Positions 51,723 to 63,067 of a stretch of DNA of 64,000 nt are shown here, in pieces (positions within the stretch are counted from its first letter, which is position 1; each line of letters opens with the position of its first letter). A program made the translations under genes and the position numbers. The notes beneath the pieces were generated by a model that ran no database searches, was not told where the DNA came from, and was given only the letters and a program-made list of their open reading frames with translations. Source of the stretch: Ostrinia nubilalis (Eukaryota; Arthropoda; Insecta; Lepidoptera; Crambidae); contig NC_087107.1 in the NCBI RefSeq assembly GCF_963855985.1, positions 3,038,001 to 3,102,000 on the forward strand, given 5' to 3'.

Positions 51723-52302
51723 TTGAGCTTTTCTTTGAGCGAAAGCTCTAATCAGTTCCCGTGAGTCACGCCTCTAATATACGGGAATTTAAACAAACCC
51801 AGAGCGCTACTACACAATAATTAAATTATTTTGACATCTACTTGTCTGAACGCGGTATCGCCTTTCAGATGATCTGAGCACGAGTCGGGAGTCGTGAACT
51901 ACGTCGACTATCTTTGCTTTCGTTGGTATAGTCGCTATGGAACCTTACACAACTCAAAAACTACCTTAAGACCAGTAGTTAGAGTACTGTTTCAGTTTTG
52001 AAAGCTTTTGCAGTCTGATACCTGAGTTGTGATGCTGACTGTAGAATGCATGTTCTCGTGCAGCTTTCGACGACATTTGAACTTGCAAAGCACAATCGTT
52101 TGCTTGTGAAAGTTCGCGGTTACGGCAATTAATTTAATTTCGGGTCTGTTTTTGTGCACGGATGTGTATCTGATGTAAAATTGTCTTGATAGCATCTAGA
52201 CTAATCTAGGGTTCAAAATCTACTTATAGAGGCACTTTTACCTGAGCTACCAGTTTCGATACAATTTCATTGAAACAATATTACAACACAGGCATATTAT
52301 AA
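51723..52302. other. No gene seen
   Basis: Mixed composition; a 67-residue - strand frame at 51992-52195 shows no motif. Nothing recognised. Confidence 0.3.
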
Positions 52303-52305
52303 TAA

Positions 52306-52451
52306 CGCCCGTATTCACAAACATTACTATGAGGTCTCACAGTGCGCGTGGGCGCACAGGGTGACTCACGAACCAATCACAGAGCTCTGTTCAACGCTGT
52401 GCGTTCGATTTGCTGCTTCACTTCAGAAAGCATCGTTTGTGAATACGGGCG
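52306..52451. mobile_element. 146-bp MITE family (CGCCCGTATTCAC), copy 4
   Basis: Perfect 17-bp ends CGCCCGTATTCACAAAC / GTTTGTGAATACGGGCG, with TAA on both sides (52303-52305, 52452-52454). It is the best-preserved copy and with 40551-40696 defines the TWA target duplication. Confidence 0.93.
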
Positions 52452-52603
52452 TAAGTATACTTACCTAAACAGCCGGTAACGTGTCTTTGTAACTATTTAT
52501 CCTACAGGAGCTTCGAGATATTAACTTAAATATTTAAACACTGCTAGAAAAAGCCCGGGTTCAAATAACTAGTCATTGGTTATGTGATCTGTTCAAAAAT
52601 TCA

Positions 52604-52641
52604 AAATTCAAAAATTCAAATTTTTTTGAATTTTTGAATTT
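52604..52641. repeat. 17-bp-arm palindrome built of TTCAAAA units
   Basis: AAATTCAAAAATTCAAA, four T, then TTTGAATTTTTGAATTT. The left arm sits in a short run of TTCAAAA repeats (52592-52620). Confidence 0.85.
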
Positions 52642-52791
52642 CCTCTATGCATGTTTATATTTAAGCAAGTTTGTTCAGTACAACTTTAAACGTATTATAA
52701 ACTTAAGTTCTATTAGTGCTTATTGTTAATTATTTAAAAAACCTCATCATTTTTACATGTTTTTGATTAAAATACTTTTCTTTTGTTTCAG

Positions 52792-52874
52792 AACTGTGAT
52801 GCGGTGGAAGACGAGAGGTTTCGAAGCGAATATGATTACCAGAGCGATATTACTCGTCGGCATTCTAGCGATAA
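52792..52874 (+). CDS. Start-codon exon of a secreted or membrane protein gene
   Basis: The acceptor TTTTCTTTTGTTTCAG ends at 52791 and the donor ATAA|GTAAGT follows 52874. The first ATG is at 52799; the frame reads MRWKTRGFEANMITRAILLV then GILAI and leaves one base (A) for the next exon. A second in-frame ATG (52832) would start the protein with MITRAILLVGILAI, a compact signal-peptide core, so either start is possible. With the next exon, AINVCDGA gives a plausible cleavage site before RRPAQRRK. Upstream, 14795-14842 may be its 5'UTR exon. The protein family cannot be told from 39 residues. Confidence 0.65.
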
Positions 52875-54324
52875 GTAAGTCCCTTCTTTATTATTATTAA
52901 TAATGCTATGATGTCTATTTGTGCTTTACTTTAGAATTAACCGCCGATGTTTATTACTAAAAGTAGTAAAACCTCTCGATATTTTAATAAAAGTAACTTA
53001 CATACCTATGTCATTTAGTAGCTGTAATCAATAAATGTAACATAACAAAGCTCTTGCTCTTGCACAGGTCACAAAAGTTTACATGTTCTTACCCAATTAC
53101 AAAATACAAAACACAAAATATTTTTAATTTATCTTTATTGTGACACTCAATCAAATCTGCTGCTTCCGAATCACACACATGAATGAGTGCTCAACTTGTA
53201 AACGTTTCAATCCCCTTTTCCGATGCCCTAACTCACAATAACCATTATATCGTGATGAAATTATAATTCAGATGTAAAATATTCCATTATCATTGCAACA
53301 GTGTCGGTACTTGCAAAAGACATCGCTTCAACGGTTACTAAGAAACCGGCGAAGGCATTTTAAAACAGATTAGGAGTGATGAATTGTTCTGAATCAGTGA
53401 CCCTTCAGATTGTAGATGGTAACGGTTATAGGCAGTAGATGGTGTATATTGGTAGTTAGGTAATGCGCCAATCGACTTTCATTTAGCAAACCTCTAAAAT
53501 ATTTAAGAACGAGTAATTTGGAAAAACTTAAATTGTAGTAAGAATTTGACTTTACAGACACGGCCTAATCCAATATTTGTTTCAGTTGGTTTCACGTATC
53601 TTTTACTTACAAAAGTTATTTTTAATGTTAACGCTGCTAGTTTCCGCCAGCTTCGATACCCTCATAAAATCAAAATCAAAATAGTTTCACTCAGTCCATT
53701 TTGTACCTAACATTAACATTTTTCTATCATTATGTAAGAGTAAGTATATCAATTAAGTCACTATAACCTTGGTGTCAGAGTTGATACGTGCTTTAAATAG
53801 GTGCATGCTATCTCTACTATGTATTTTCAAACAATCGAAAGCTTTATTGTATCGTTATTTAATAAATCTGCACAAATGTTAAGGCTACCTCACAGACCAC
53901 TCAGTGAGTAATTTTGAATAGGATGATCACGATCAACGACAATGAGAAGCACGACAAGGAAAGCTTTCGTAACTTTTATTGAATTATCGTGTGTTTGCCA
54001 AGGTTATGGCTAAATTGATGGCTATAAGAGCCATAGCACACATTGTTCTTTTAGCATCGGCGAACGGCAATTTAGCCGCTTTTTAGAAGCAATGTAGCGG
54101 CCACACCTTCCACACCGCACACTTAAAAACAAATGCGGCGATTGAGTCGCTTTTCGGAAGCTCGACGCAGAGTCAGCGTAGCTGCATAGTCGCTAAACCG
54201 CGCGATTCTGACCCATTACGAATGCACGAAATCGCAAAATCGCGATGCTGCATCGATAGAGTTTCTAAAACGTGCGATTCCGATACCGCATCCGAACGCA
54301 TGTTACAGTACAGTACAGTAGATG
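52875..54324. other. Start of a 10.7-kb intron, nothing recognised
   Basis: AT-rich to about 54050. 53666-53720 has AAAATCAAAATCAAAATAGT, like a reversed CR1-like tail. 54050-54310 is GC-richer with repeated CGAT/CGCGAT steps (AAATCGCAAAATCGCGATGC) and could be a degraded DNA transposon. Confidence 0.4.
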
Positions 54325-54346
54325 TTCATAGTAATGTTTGTGAAGA
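54325..54346. repeat. Terminal stub of a second MITE copy
   Basis: TTCATAGTAATGTTTGTGAA then GA runs directly into ACGCCCGTATTCACAAACAT of the next copy, forming a palindromic junction of two MITE ends (18-bp arms CATAGTAATGTTTGTGAA / TTCACAAACATTACTATG). Confidence 0.75.
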
Positions 54347-54492
54347 CGCCCGTATTCACAAACATTACTATGAGGTCTCACAGTACGCTTGAACGCACAG
54401 GGTGACATACGAACCACTCACAGAGCTCTATTCAACGCTGTGCGTTCGATTTGCTGCTTCACTTAAGCAAGCATCGTTTGTGAATATGGGCG
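54347..54492. mobile_element. 146-bp MITE family (CGCCCGTATTCAC), copy 5
   Basis: CGCCCGTATTCACAAACATT at the left and GTTTGTGAATATGGGCG at the right; interior GAACGCACAGGGTGACATAC and TTCAACGCTGTGCGTTCGAT as in copy 4. No clean target duplication, because the left flank is another copy's end. Confidence 0.9.
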
Positions 54493-55327
54493 ATAATGTG
54501 CTATGTCTGTAATTGGTAATTTAGATCTAGTTTATATTAAAATGTATACTATAACAACTATTTTTTACCAAAAGCGCAAAATTATTACATAGTGTTCGAT
54601 CGTGATCATAAAATTGAGGAGCGGGAAATGTCAGGACTTTGGTGTAACATTAAATATTTCACAAACTACGTCCGAGGTTCGCCTAATCATCTGTTGTGTC
54701 GTCAATGATAACAATGACTATAATTTTTCATCTCCAATCAAAATGTCAAGAGATTAAGACATTACACTTAGGTATTTGAGAGAATTCAGCTGCCTAGCTG
54801 ACCGTAAATAAATAAGCCCACTTAATTTTGCTAAGACTACGTGGTACGTTATAATTAGGCTTTCCTAATTCTTCTAATTTAATTTTGTTTCTTCTTTAAT
54901 AACTCAAATTCTTGTTCTAATTTAATAACTCAAAGGAGTTACAGACTTTATAAATGATATTATTCAAAATTTCCTCTTATTAGTTAAATACTTCAAAGAT
55001 GATAAATGTCAGGAAAAAACATCTTGAGAGTCTTTTGGAGTAATTTTATTCAGCTCTGACTCTACTTTTTTAAGACATAAGGTTCACTCTAGTTACTAAA
55101 ATAGACAGACATTTCTTTAAGAAGCTTTTCTGAATTCTTTCACAATCCTCTGATTGTGGTGGAGCATTCTTTGCGCAGATGCAATATTAGTGTACCTATC
55201 CTTAAATACAGGCCACGAATGCAAGATACTTCACTTTGTGGAACCTAATGATACCAGGGTAGCCTCATCAAATGGCCATCTAATTATTTTCATGGGTAGG
55301 TATAGTGGCACGTGCTAATCGGACCGC
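54493..55327. other. Intron, nothing recognised
   Basis: AT-rich; no element ends found before the LINE. Confidence 0.35.
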
Positions 55328-56635
55328 GTGCTTTTAAGTATAATATGGTATCTCCATCTTTGCAACTTCTTATTATATCAATCTATATCTTTACCCCCTT
55401 ATTATTACATTTATCATCTTTACCGACCTGGCCACAGTACCAGCACTGCACTACTTAAAGTGACTGAGGATATCAGAATAGGCATGGAACACGGTGAAGT
55501 GACACTGCTAGTATTGATTGACTTTTCCAACGCCTTTAATACTGTGGACCATGACGTTCTTCTGGCTGTTTTAGCCCAACTCAATCTTACACCTACTGCA
55601 ATTAACTGGTTTGCTTCCTACCTTCGTGGCCGCCAGCAAGCGGTCCGTATCGATAACTCTATTTCCCACTGGCGTGACTTGCTTACTGGCGTTCCGCAGG
55701 GTGGCATACTCTCTCCTTTACTGTTTTCTCTCTTTATAAACTCTATCACCTCCGGTATTGGCTCCTCTTGCCATCTATATGCAGACGATCTGCAACTTTA
55801 CCGTCAATGCCACTTCAAGGACATCAACAGGGCTGTGGAGTATATTAATGCTGATCTTGATTACATTGCTGAGTGGTCTGGTCGATTTGGTGTAGCCGTC
55901 AACCCTAACAAGTGCCAAGCCATAATTATTGGAAGCCAGCGTCAAATATGTCACCTCAACGGTGTGCCACCGGTTAACTTTAATGGAGTTGACATTCCTT
56001 ACTGTGCGAGCGTCAAAAACCTTGGCTTGCACTTGGACACCACGCTCAGCTGGAATGTACAGGTTGCGGAGGTCAGTCGGAAGGTTACAGCCACAATGCG
56101 CTCCCTCTGGAGGCTCAAAAACTTCCTCCCAACAAAAACGAAAATTTCCCTTATTCAAGCTCTTGTCCTCCCGATAATCGACTATGCCGACGTCTGTTAC
56201 CCCGACCTAAATCAAGATCTACTTACAAAGTTGGATCGCCTTGTCAACAATGCCATTCGCTTTATTTTCTGTCTCCGTAAATATGACCATATCTCCGCTT
56301 ACCGTTCCCAGCTTCAATGGTTGCCTCTCCCACTTCGACGCAAAGTCAGAATTCTCTCTACCCTTTTTTCAATTCTAAATGATCCCAACTCTCCTTCATA
56401 TCTTAAGTCTCAGTTTAATCTTCTCAGCTCTACGCACTCACGTCAGCTCCGCTCCTCCAACAAATCCGTTCTCTCCACCCCTCTTCACCGAACTGGTTTT
56501 CTCTCCGACTCCTTCCGTCTCCAGGCCATAAGGCTCTGGAACTCTCTGCCTGAAGAGACCAGGCAAGCGTCTAGTAAGTTTTCTTTTAAAAAATCTGTCC
56601 ATAATCACTTCCTCCAAATGATTTCATCTTCATGA
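55328..56635 (+). CDS. Reverse transcriptase of a 5'-truncated LINE
   Basis: The open frame has 435 residues; homology starts near residue 33 (YRPGHSTSTALLKV), and the part before is flanking DNA. Motifs in order: LVLIDFSNAFNTVDH (61-75), GVPQGGILSPLLFSLFINSI (121-140), YADD catalytic box (151-154), VKNLGLHLD, then a C-terminal WNSLPEETR..SS.FSFKKSVHNHFL. This fits non-LTR reverse transcriptases of the CR1/L2 group, where copying and target-primed integration are done by one protein. The endonuclease domain and RT N-terminus are missing, so it cannot move by itself. The lack of stops over 400 codons suggests a young copy. Confidence 0.85.
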   Translation: MLLSIIWYLHLCNFLLYQSISLPPYYYIYHLYRPGHSTSTALLKVTEDIRIGMEHGEVTLLVLIDFSNAFNTVDHDVLLAVLAQLNLTPTAINWFASYLRGRQQAVRIDNSISHWRDLLTGVPQGGILSPLLFSLFINSITSGIGSSCHLYADDLQLYRQCHFKDINRAVEYINADLDYIAEWSGRFGVAVNPNKCQAIIIGSQRQICHLNGVPPVNFNGVDIPYCASVKNLGLHLDTTLSWNVQVAEVSRKVTATMRSLWRLKNFLPTKTKISLIQALVLPIIDYADVCYPDLNQDLLTKLDRLVNNAIRFIFCLRKYDHISAYRSQLQWLPLPLRRKVRILSTLFSILNDPNSPSYLKSQFNLLSSTHSRQLRSSNKSVLSTPLHRTGFLSDSFRLQAIRLWNSLPEETRQASSKFSFKKSVHNHFLQMISSS

Positions 56636-56890
56636 ATTGTAATTTCAGTTTAACTCAATCATCTATTTTATGTATGTATTTATATATTATATATTTTATA
56701 TATTATTTATGTATGTAGCATATTATTATTTGTTTTTGTTTTTCTTTCCTGCACTAGAAGTACCGCCAAACAAATTTCTTTTCTGCTCAACCCAAAGGTA
56801 AACTGGTCGAGAATGCTTTAGTGCATTAAGTTCGCCTTATGTACAAATTTATTTTGGCATAAAAGTTTAAATAAATAATAAAAATAAATA
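55417..56890 (+). mobile_element. CR1/L2-group LINE, 5'-truncated, with 3'UTR
   Basis: Homology begins near 55417 and ends with a 250-base 3' region holding TATATAT-rich tracts, GCACTAGAAGTACCGCCAAA and TTAAGTTCGCCTTATGTACA, and an ATAAATAATAAAAATAAATA tail at 56870-56890. It lies in the + orientation inside the intron of the candidate secreted-protein gene. No target duplication was recognised. Confidence 0.8.
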
Positions 56891-57697
56891 CTAATTAAAA
56901 GTTACACCCGAGTTAAACTCGCAGAATGCCATATAAAAAACTTCACTTCAAACCAGTTTTCAACGCGCGTGTAAGTTATTATAAGTAAACAGTGTTACTG
57001 TTTTGCAAAGTTTGTTTATTTCAATCACTCACACCTTTGACCCTTAACCCATGCCGTATATCAACGCCTCAGCATTCACTTCGCACTTCAAATTTTGACA
57101 TTGGCACTGTTTAATCTGTGGCATAAATTACACCCCGATTGACAGTGACGTTGCGTGCGCGCATTACAGCTAGTTAGTCGTCAGCTGCGTGCTACGATTT
57201 TGTCATTGTCTCACTCTATTACAGTGCTTGTTGATTTGATGAATTGGATGTCATGACACCTCCCATTGACCCTGGTGTCAAGGTTGAATTATGTTGATGG
57301 CATAGTTCAACCGATTACTTTGAGTGGGTAATAGCTACAATTGTTCGGGTTTCCACGACTGTTTTCTGTAGTATCTCTTATACTTTTGCGGTACTAGATT
57401 TTCTGTCAAATTGATGGAGAATAGTTCGCTGATTTCCATTCAGTCGCCTCTACATGACTAGTTCACTAGTTCAGTGTGTCTAGCTACATCTTCATCTAAA
57501 TTACTAATCGAAATATAATGTAAATACCCCAGATTTTGTGTATCTTAATAGGTATTATGCTGTCAAACTACCTAAATAAAATACAAGGAAGTAGATCAAT
57601 CATTCAATATAATAGACTAACGCCCGTTTATTAAGAGCTATGCATACTCGCACCGCTCATTTAGACCCCATTTGACAGCTTCGCTTACTTAAGTATC
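56891..57697. other. Intron, nothing recognised
   Basis: AT-rich to mixed. GATGTCATGACACC at 57248-57261 contains a small palindrome. No element ends seen. Confidence 0.35.
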
Positions 57698-57700
57698 TTA

Positions 57701-57857
57701 CACCCGTATTCACAAACGATACTTGCTTAAATAAAGCAGCAACACTATGCGAAGTCGAACGCACAGCGTTGAATAGAGCTCTGTGATTGGTTCGTGTGTC
57801 ACCCTGTGCTTCCACGCGCACTGGGAGACCACATAGTAATGTTTGTGAAGACGGGCG
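57701..57857. mobile_element. 146-bp MITE family (CGCCCGTATTCAC), copy 6, 157 bp
   Basis: CACCCGTATTCACAAACGAT at the left and GTTTGTGAAGACGGGCG at the right, inverted relative to copies 4 and 5. The flanks TTA and TAA fit the TWA type but differ by one base. A small insertion (CACTATGCGAAGTC) near the left makes it longer. Confidence 0.88.
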
Positions 57858-58290
57858 TAAGATTCAAAACGTATACATATATTTGGTCTCTACGGACTCT
57901 TCATAAACTCGATGGAATGTGTAAAACAGGCAGAAAACAAAACACTGTGTTTACTAACAGTTTATTGGCTGAGTTATAATAACAAATTGCTCTATTGTAT
58001 TGCAGTGCACCTGTACACTAATTGTTCGGTTTGACCCCATAATTGCTACTCATTGTTCACTCCATAATATTTGGCTCCTGCCTTTAGGTGAGTATTTAGT
58101 TTTCACGCTAAATTAAAGGCTAATATGTTTTAAGTTCAAACAACTTTATTAGTCAGAATTCTAGTTTAAAGGTGTGCTTAAACATTATTTATCTACTTCG
58201 AAACACTTGTACTAACTGCTCAGTTTTAGATAATGAAACTTATCTTCATCAAGATCAAACGATGTAGAAAAAGTGCATCAACAATCTTCT
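57858..58290. other. Intron, nothing recognised
   Basis: AT-rich; no feature found. Confidence 0.3.
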
Positions 58291-58441
58291 ATTTATATAA
58301 AAGCGAAATGCCACTCACTGATTAATCACGAAATCTATAACAACTTACAAACTTGAAATTTGGCAAGTAGGTTCCTTATAGGAAACTCCACCGCCAAAGG
58401 GTTAAACGGGGTCTACGCGTACGAAGTCGTGGGCGGCTAAT
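58291..58441 (-). repeat. GCGGCCGC-head family, copy 6, with deletion
   Basis: + strand: AAAGCGAAATGCCACTCACT, TTCCTTATAGGAAACTCCAC, TTAAACGGGGTCTACGCGTA, CGAAGTCGTGGGCGGC. The piece between TTCCTT and GGAAACTCC is shorter than in 37112-37308. Confidence 0.7.
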
Positions 58442-58944
58442 AATCTACTCGTATGTTTATACACCACACCACACCTTAATATTGATATTGATATCCACAA
58501 TCCAACACCTTTTTTTAACTTATGCGCTTTGTTGTCACCTATAAAAACCTTATGGTATCAGTTACCATCACCGAACAATCGGCCATTTTAACGCTATCTT
58601 ACTCTTAATTGCCTATAGCACAATGGTTGTATAACATAAAGTGACAAATGACGTGTGGTTTTGTACTATGGGGTTTATACCAGTCGATTGCCGTGTGAAG
58701 CGATGGAAAACTGTCATCGGGGAGATTGTGTTTGTAGATTAATGGAGGTAGACCATGTCACGTATTGATCAATGTTTTTTATTTGACTCTTCAAGCATCT
58801 ATAAGAAAGAAAGGCTTAAACCACACAGTGAAGCTTTTATGGTATTTAAATAGTTAATTAAGCTCTTATTCAAGTTTACATTAATTTTGAGAGTATTACT
58901 CAAACTACAATAAATTACTCATCCTGAATCGAAGAATCGTTCAA
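58442..58944. other. Intron, nothing recognised
   Basis: AT-rich; no element ends or splice-bounded frames. Confidence 0.3.
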
Positions 58945-59040
58945 AATCAAATCAAAATTATCTTTATTTGTAAGACTAATTATGTACTTACAAATCGTCA
59001 AATGCTCTTAAGGAGCCTATACATGTCTCATTCTTCTTTT
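58945..59040 (-). repeat. CR1-like LINE 3' tip (reverse)
   Basis: AAAATCAAATCAAAATTATC tail, TTTATTTGTAAGACTAATTA, CAAATCGTCAAATGCTCTTA, AGGAGCCTATACATGTCTCA: the reverse of the 3' part of 43321-43500. Confidence 0.65.
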
Positions 59041-59738
59041 TTTTCGTTTGCTGACGACGTTTGAAAGTAGGTATTAACGCATCAATGTAGAGTCAGTAAA
59101 GAATTTTCTAGTAAGGGAACGAAGACTAGGTACCTACATAGAAATGAGCTACTCGTAATAATAATATTCTTGGAAAACTACCTTCTTGGCAAAAAAAATA
59201 TGCTTTCTATAATAATAGGATCATAGGAACGTCTATTGATCAAAATTAGTCCTTGTTACTACGAAAAGCAGACAATTTTATTCCGAAAAAGATCACGACC
59301 CCAATCGCGCCGTGTAAACCGCACTCTATTGATGAAAGAGTGGGAAGTAATGACGTTTACACTTTACGAACATGAGGAACTAATTCCGTCGATAGCGATA
59401 TAATGCTGTTATACTTTGCGGGTTAGATAACAGATAAAAGATGATGAGAATGCATTGACACAGATTCTTGGTGCTAAATATATGCGAACGTAACGTAAAA
59501 CACGCGAACTTGCGAAATATTTGAATGTATAAGCAATTAAGATTAAGGAAATGAGGATCAAAAGTCGTGTTATAAAGCGATAAAATTATGTTCGATTGAC
59601 ATAAAACGTTCCGGCTTTTCCGGGAAATAGTCTAACCTAAGCTATTAAGTTTGTAAGTAATACCTAATTGGTATTTGCTAAGTTCGACCTTTTAAGTGTT
59701 TGAAAAGTTCCAAGTGTGAGGGTGTTTAAATAATCACT
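59041..59738. other. Intron, nothing recognised
   Basis: AT-rich; no recognised feature. Confidence 0.3.
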
Positions 59739-59746
59739 ATCTATCT

Positions 59747-59938
59747 CATGGTTTCCCAAACTATGGGTCGCGACCCAGTGGTGGGTCGCGAGCGAACATT
59801 AAGTGGGCCTTCTTTGGAGAGACACACCACCTTACCCATCCAACCGCTGGGAAGCGGGCGAAATTTCCTATAGATGGGTCCCGAGTTTAGAAACTTGTAT
59901 TAGATGAGTCGTAGCCAAGACAACTTTGGGAACCACTG
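59747..59938. mobile_element. 192-bp hAT MITE
   Basis: Ends CATGGTTTCCCAAACTATGG and, from the other strand, CAGTGGTTCCCAAAGTTGTC, similar to the CAGTGGTTCCCAAAC ends widely seen in animal hAT elements. ATCTATCT at 59739-59746 and 59939-59946 is a perfect 8-bp target duplication. GGGTCGCGACCC and GGTGGGTCGCG lie inside the left end. No coding capacity. Confidence 0.9.
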
Positions 59939-59946
59939 ATCTATCT

Positions 59947-62900
59947 TGTTCCTTAACCTTTCAGTGCCTGCCTTCTAAGATTAAAACATGATTGCGTGGC
60001 TATTCTCAGCACCTTTGGATAATAATAATATGTTTTTTATTCACTCAATCTGAATTCGCTTCACGAATAGATCGAATTGAAATCGATATTAATTTATATC
60101 GCATAAATACATTGACCCTCGAAATTTATTAAATTACCAATTTACTAAATTATTTAACTTCGTAGAGGTCAAGTAATTTCGCTGACCACCAACTCGTATC
60201 ACATCATCAGATGTAGAAATCATCTTCAAAATGGCCGACCGCGTTATGACCGTTACTTGATTGATACCATTTTATTCTAACCCCGACAGATCATTAGCAA
60301 AACATTCGACACACATTAATAAAGATAGCAAAACTAATGGTTACATATAAGCTGCGCGCGCGTCGCTTTCGCGACTCGTGAGAATACAACTGATGCGATC
60401 GGATCTAAATTGGAGCCTCCAGCTATTGTACTAGGATGCTGAAAACAAGGATCTTAGAGGTTAAATGAGTTATATAATGAACAGCGTGTTTTATTTCGCA
60501 TGGATGCGAGGTTAAACTGCAGTCGCACAGTGAAACCTTGAAATTAATTGCTATTAAAAGCACTGAAATAACAAGAATTAGCATTAACCTGAATAGAATT
60601 CATTTGTTACAAAAAAACTTGATCTCTAATTTTTAAAGCTTCTATGTTATTATCAGTTTCTGACTCTACCTTTTAAGAACATAAAGCTTATGGGGTAAGT
60701 ATAGAGAAATACTTATTTGAATTAAAATATACCTAATTGTATACCTACTGTACCATTAAGTTCTTTTACTCATATTTTTTTACAACAACAATGTCCTTTT
60801 ATAATGAGGAAAACCTGTTATTTGCCATATTATCAGTCTAAATCTTATTTAACTAATATTCGCTGTTGGTTTCTATAAATAAATGAAGTATTCATCGGAA
60901 ATTATTGTCATGTCAATAAAGTATTTTAATTAGCTTCCTACCTCCATTCAATTTACCTACATATGATGCATTCAACTATAATTTTATCATAGAATAACTT
61001 TAATCAAATATTGCAATATACCGTAGGCATCAGGCAGTAAGATGATGAACAACGGTTCTTGCTTAACGCGTAATTTTACCACATGAATGGCTACCGAATA
61101 TTCCATGAATAATACCTGACAATCAATTGATTATAATGTTAATTTAATTAGAAATTTGACCATAATGGATACTGACTAAACCGGCTTCAATAAAATGCAA
61201 TAATAAGCTTTAATTTGCATTGAATGTAACTTTAAATAATAATAAGAGCAATTTCTAAAATAAGTTCACATTAGCATTTGGATAGGTAGCTAATAGAATA
61301 GGAAATATTAATGTATTAGATAATGTACTTCCTAGATCAATATCTACTCGTATCTTAGAGTGAACAAGATTATGTACATTATCTACATAAACCCGTATGC
61401 AAAACACTCGTGTCGAATAAAGAATCGAGCTTGAAATCAGTCTAAATATTGATACACAAATGTGTAAATGTTGTTACACAATAACATATTATTAGGTAGT
61501 TAAGTATGTATGAATCCCTTCTTGCATATGCCTACTAATTGAGCGTCGTTTGATAATACGGGCCTTTCAGGAAGGTACCTCCTTAAAATATTTTTTTTTC
61601 AGTTTGAATTAATTTCGATTATAATTATTATCATTGCTGTGCATACTTGAGTCTCCTTTAAAAGCACTTAAGGATTAACCTTGTCTGCATTGCGAATTAA
61701 CGCTAGGTACCTATGTTTTTCAGTCAAGCAAATAATATTTTAATAATAAATAGGTGTTATACTGGTTATAGGTACTAGATGTGATTGTGTTTAATTTATA
61801 TTTTAATACAGCAATCTTACAAACAGTATATCGTCGAATCTCAGCATTTTTTTACAAAAAGTCTAAAGTTACACGTTTCTCTACTACCTAAAAGTAAGTT
61901 TCTAGAGTTCCATTATGCAAGATGATTGCATTTATTTAACATAATTTTAATATCCTACATAGTTGAACAACCGAGTAAGAGAGACTTCCAAGAAATAAAC
62001 TGTCTTGTAATCTATACGCTTGACTACAATCTACCTAGATCTCAGACAGGGTACCTAGAACACATAATTATACACCACTTCCAATTTGTGTGTGGGAATA
62101 TCGATCTAAGATAGGCAAGATGATGCGCGGAACAATAGTGCTTTTGTGGTCACAGTGAAAGCATAGCACAGTGATCGATGATTCATGAATGGAGATGGAC
62201 AAAGACTTCTAAGTACTACTAGAAAGGTACTAAAGTAAGTACAATACTACTGAAATATACCTTACAAAGTCGTTGACAAGTATCGTGAGTGGGTAAAGAA
62301 CTTATGGTCTTTTACCTCCTTCTGATTCTGCAAGACCGGCAAAAAATTTAATGGCCAATTTTAATAAAAAAAATTGCCTTGTTTCGAATTATTAGAATTA
62401 GTTATGCCCTTTAAAACATTTTGACCAAAAAAGTTGTTTTTTTTTTCTAAAATGTGTCGTTACACCGCTTTGTGTTACATACAGTTACCTATATCGTTTT
62501 ATTGGGCTGACAAATAAATATTAATAGGTACTATGACAATGTAGAGCTGCATGCGATTTAAAGTGAAACCCTGGTCTTCCTTTATAAATAAATAAATAAA
62601 CAGGTAGGTATCTTAAATACCTAAACCACACATTTGTGACACAATTTTTACTATACATAACAGCCAGTCTAGTATTCTTCGAAGTCTTTAAGATGCACAG
62701 ATAACTTTTGATGAGCAACACGATAAATTTTGGCCAAAACGGAGCAGTGATTGATCAAAAAGTGACCATTAAAATAAATAGTTTATTGAATTGAAAGCGA
62801 TTCCTTTTAGTGATGATACTATTAAATAGTTGATTGAATTGAAACTACTTTTACTATGTGCTCGATCAATCGTAGCGTGGGTTGTAGATTAGATACCCAT

Positions 62901-62960
62901 ATTAGGCTAAGTAAATACCCCACTTGACTCCAGTAAATCATAAATGCTCGTGCTACTGCA
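59947..62960. other. Intron, nothing recognised
   Basis: About 3 kb of AT-rich sequence. A CpG-rich spot GCTGCGCGCGCGTCGCTTTC lies at 60352-60371. Frames at 61926-62114 and 62521-62721 have no motif. TTTATAAATAAATAAATAAA at 62581-62600 may be a LINE tail. Confidence 0.4.
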
Positions 62961-62968
62961 GTGTAGAC

Positions 62969-63067
62969 CAGGGATGTTATGGATATCCGTAACCATAACC
63001 GGTATAATATTATTCCTATATCCGTAACCGTATCCATAACCGAAACTACATATCCATAACATCCCTA
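62969..63067. mobile_element. 99-bp hAT MITE
   Basis: Ends CAGGGATGTTATGGATAT and, from the other strand, TAGGGATGTTATGGATATG. The flanks GTGTAGAC (62961-62968) and ATGTAGAC (63068-63075) match at 7 of 8 bases, fitting an 8-bp hAT duplication. The interior is made of CCGTAACC/CCATAACC units, like subterminal binding repeats brought together. Confidence 0.8.

Noticed and set aside
55775..56177. Long frames on the - strand and in another + frame inside the LINE
   Set aside because: They are shadows of the reverse transcriptase frame.
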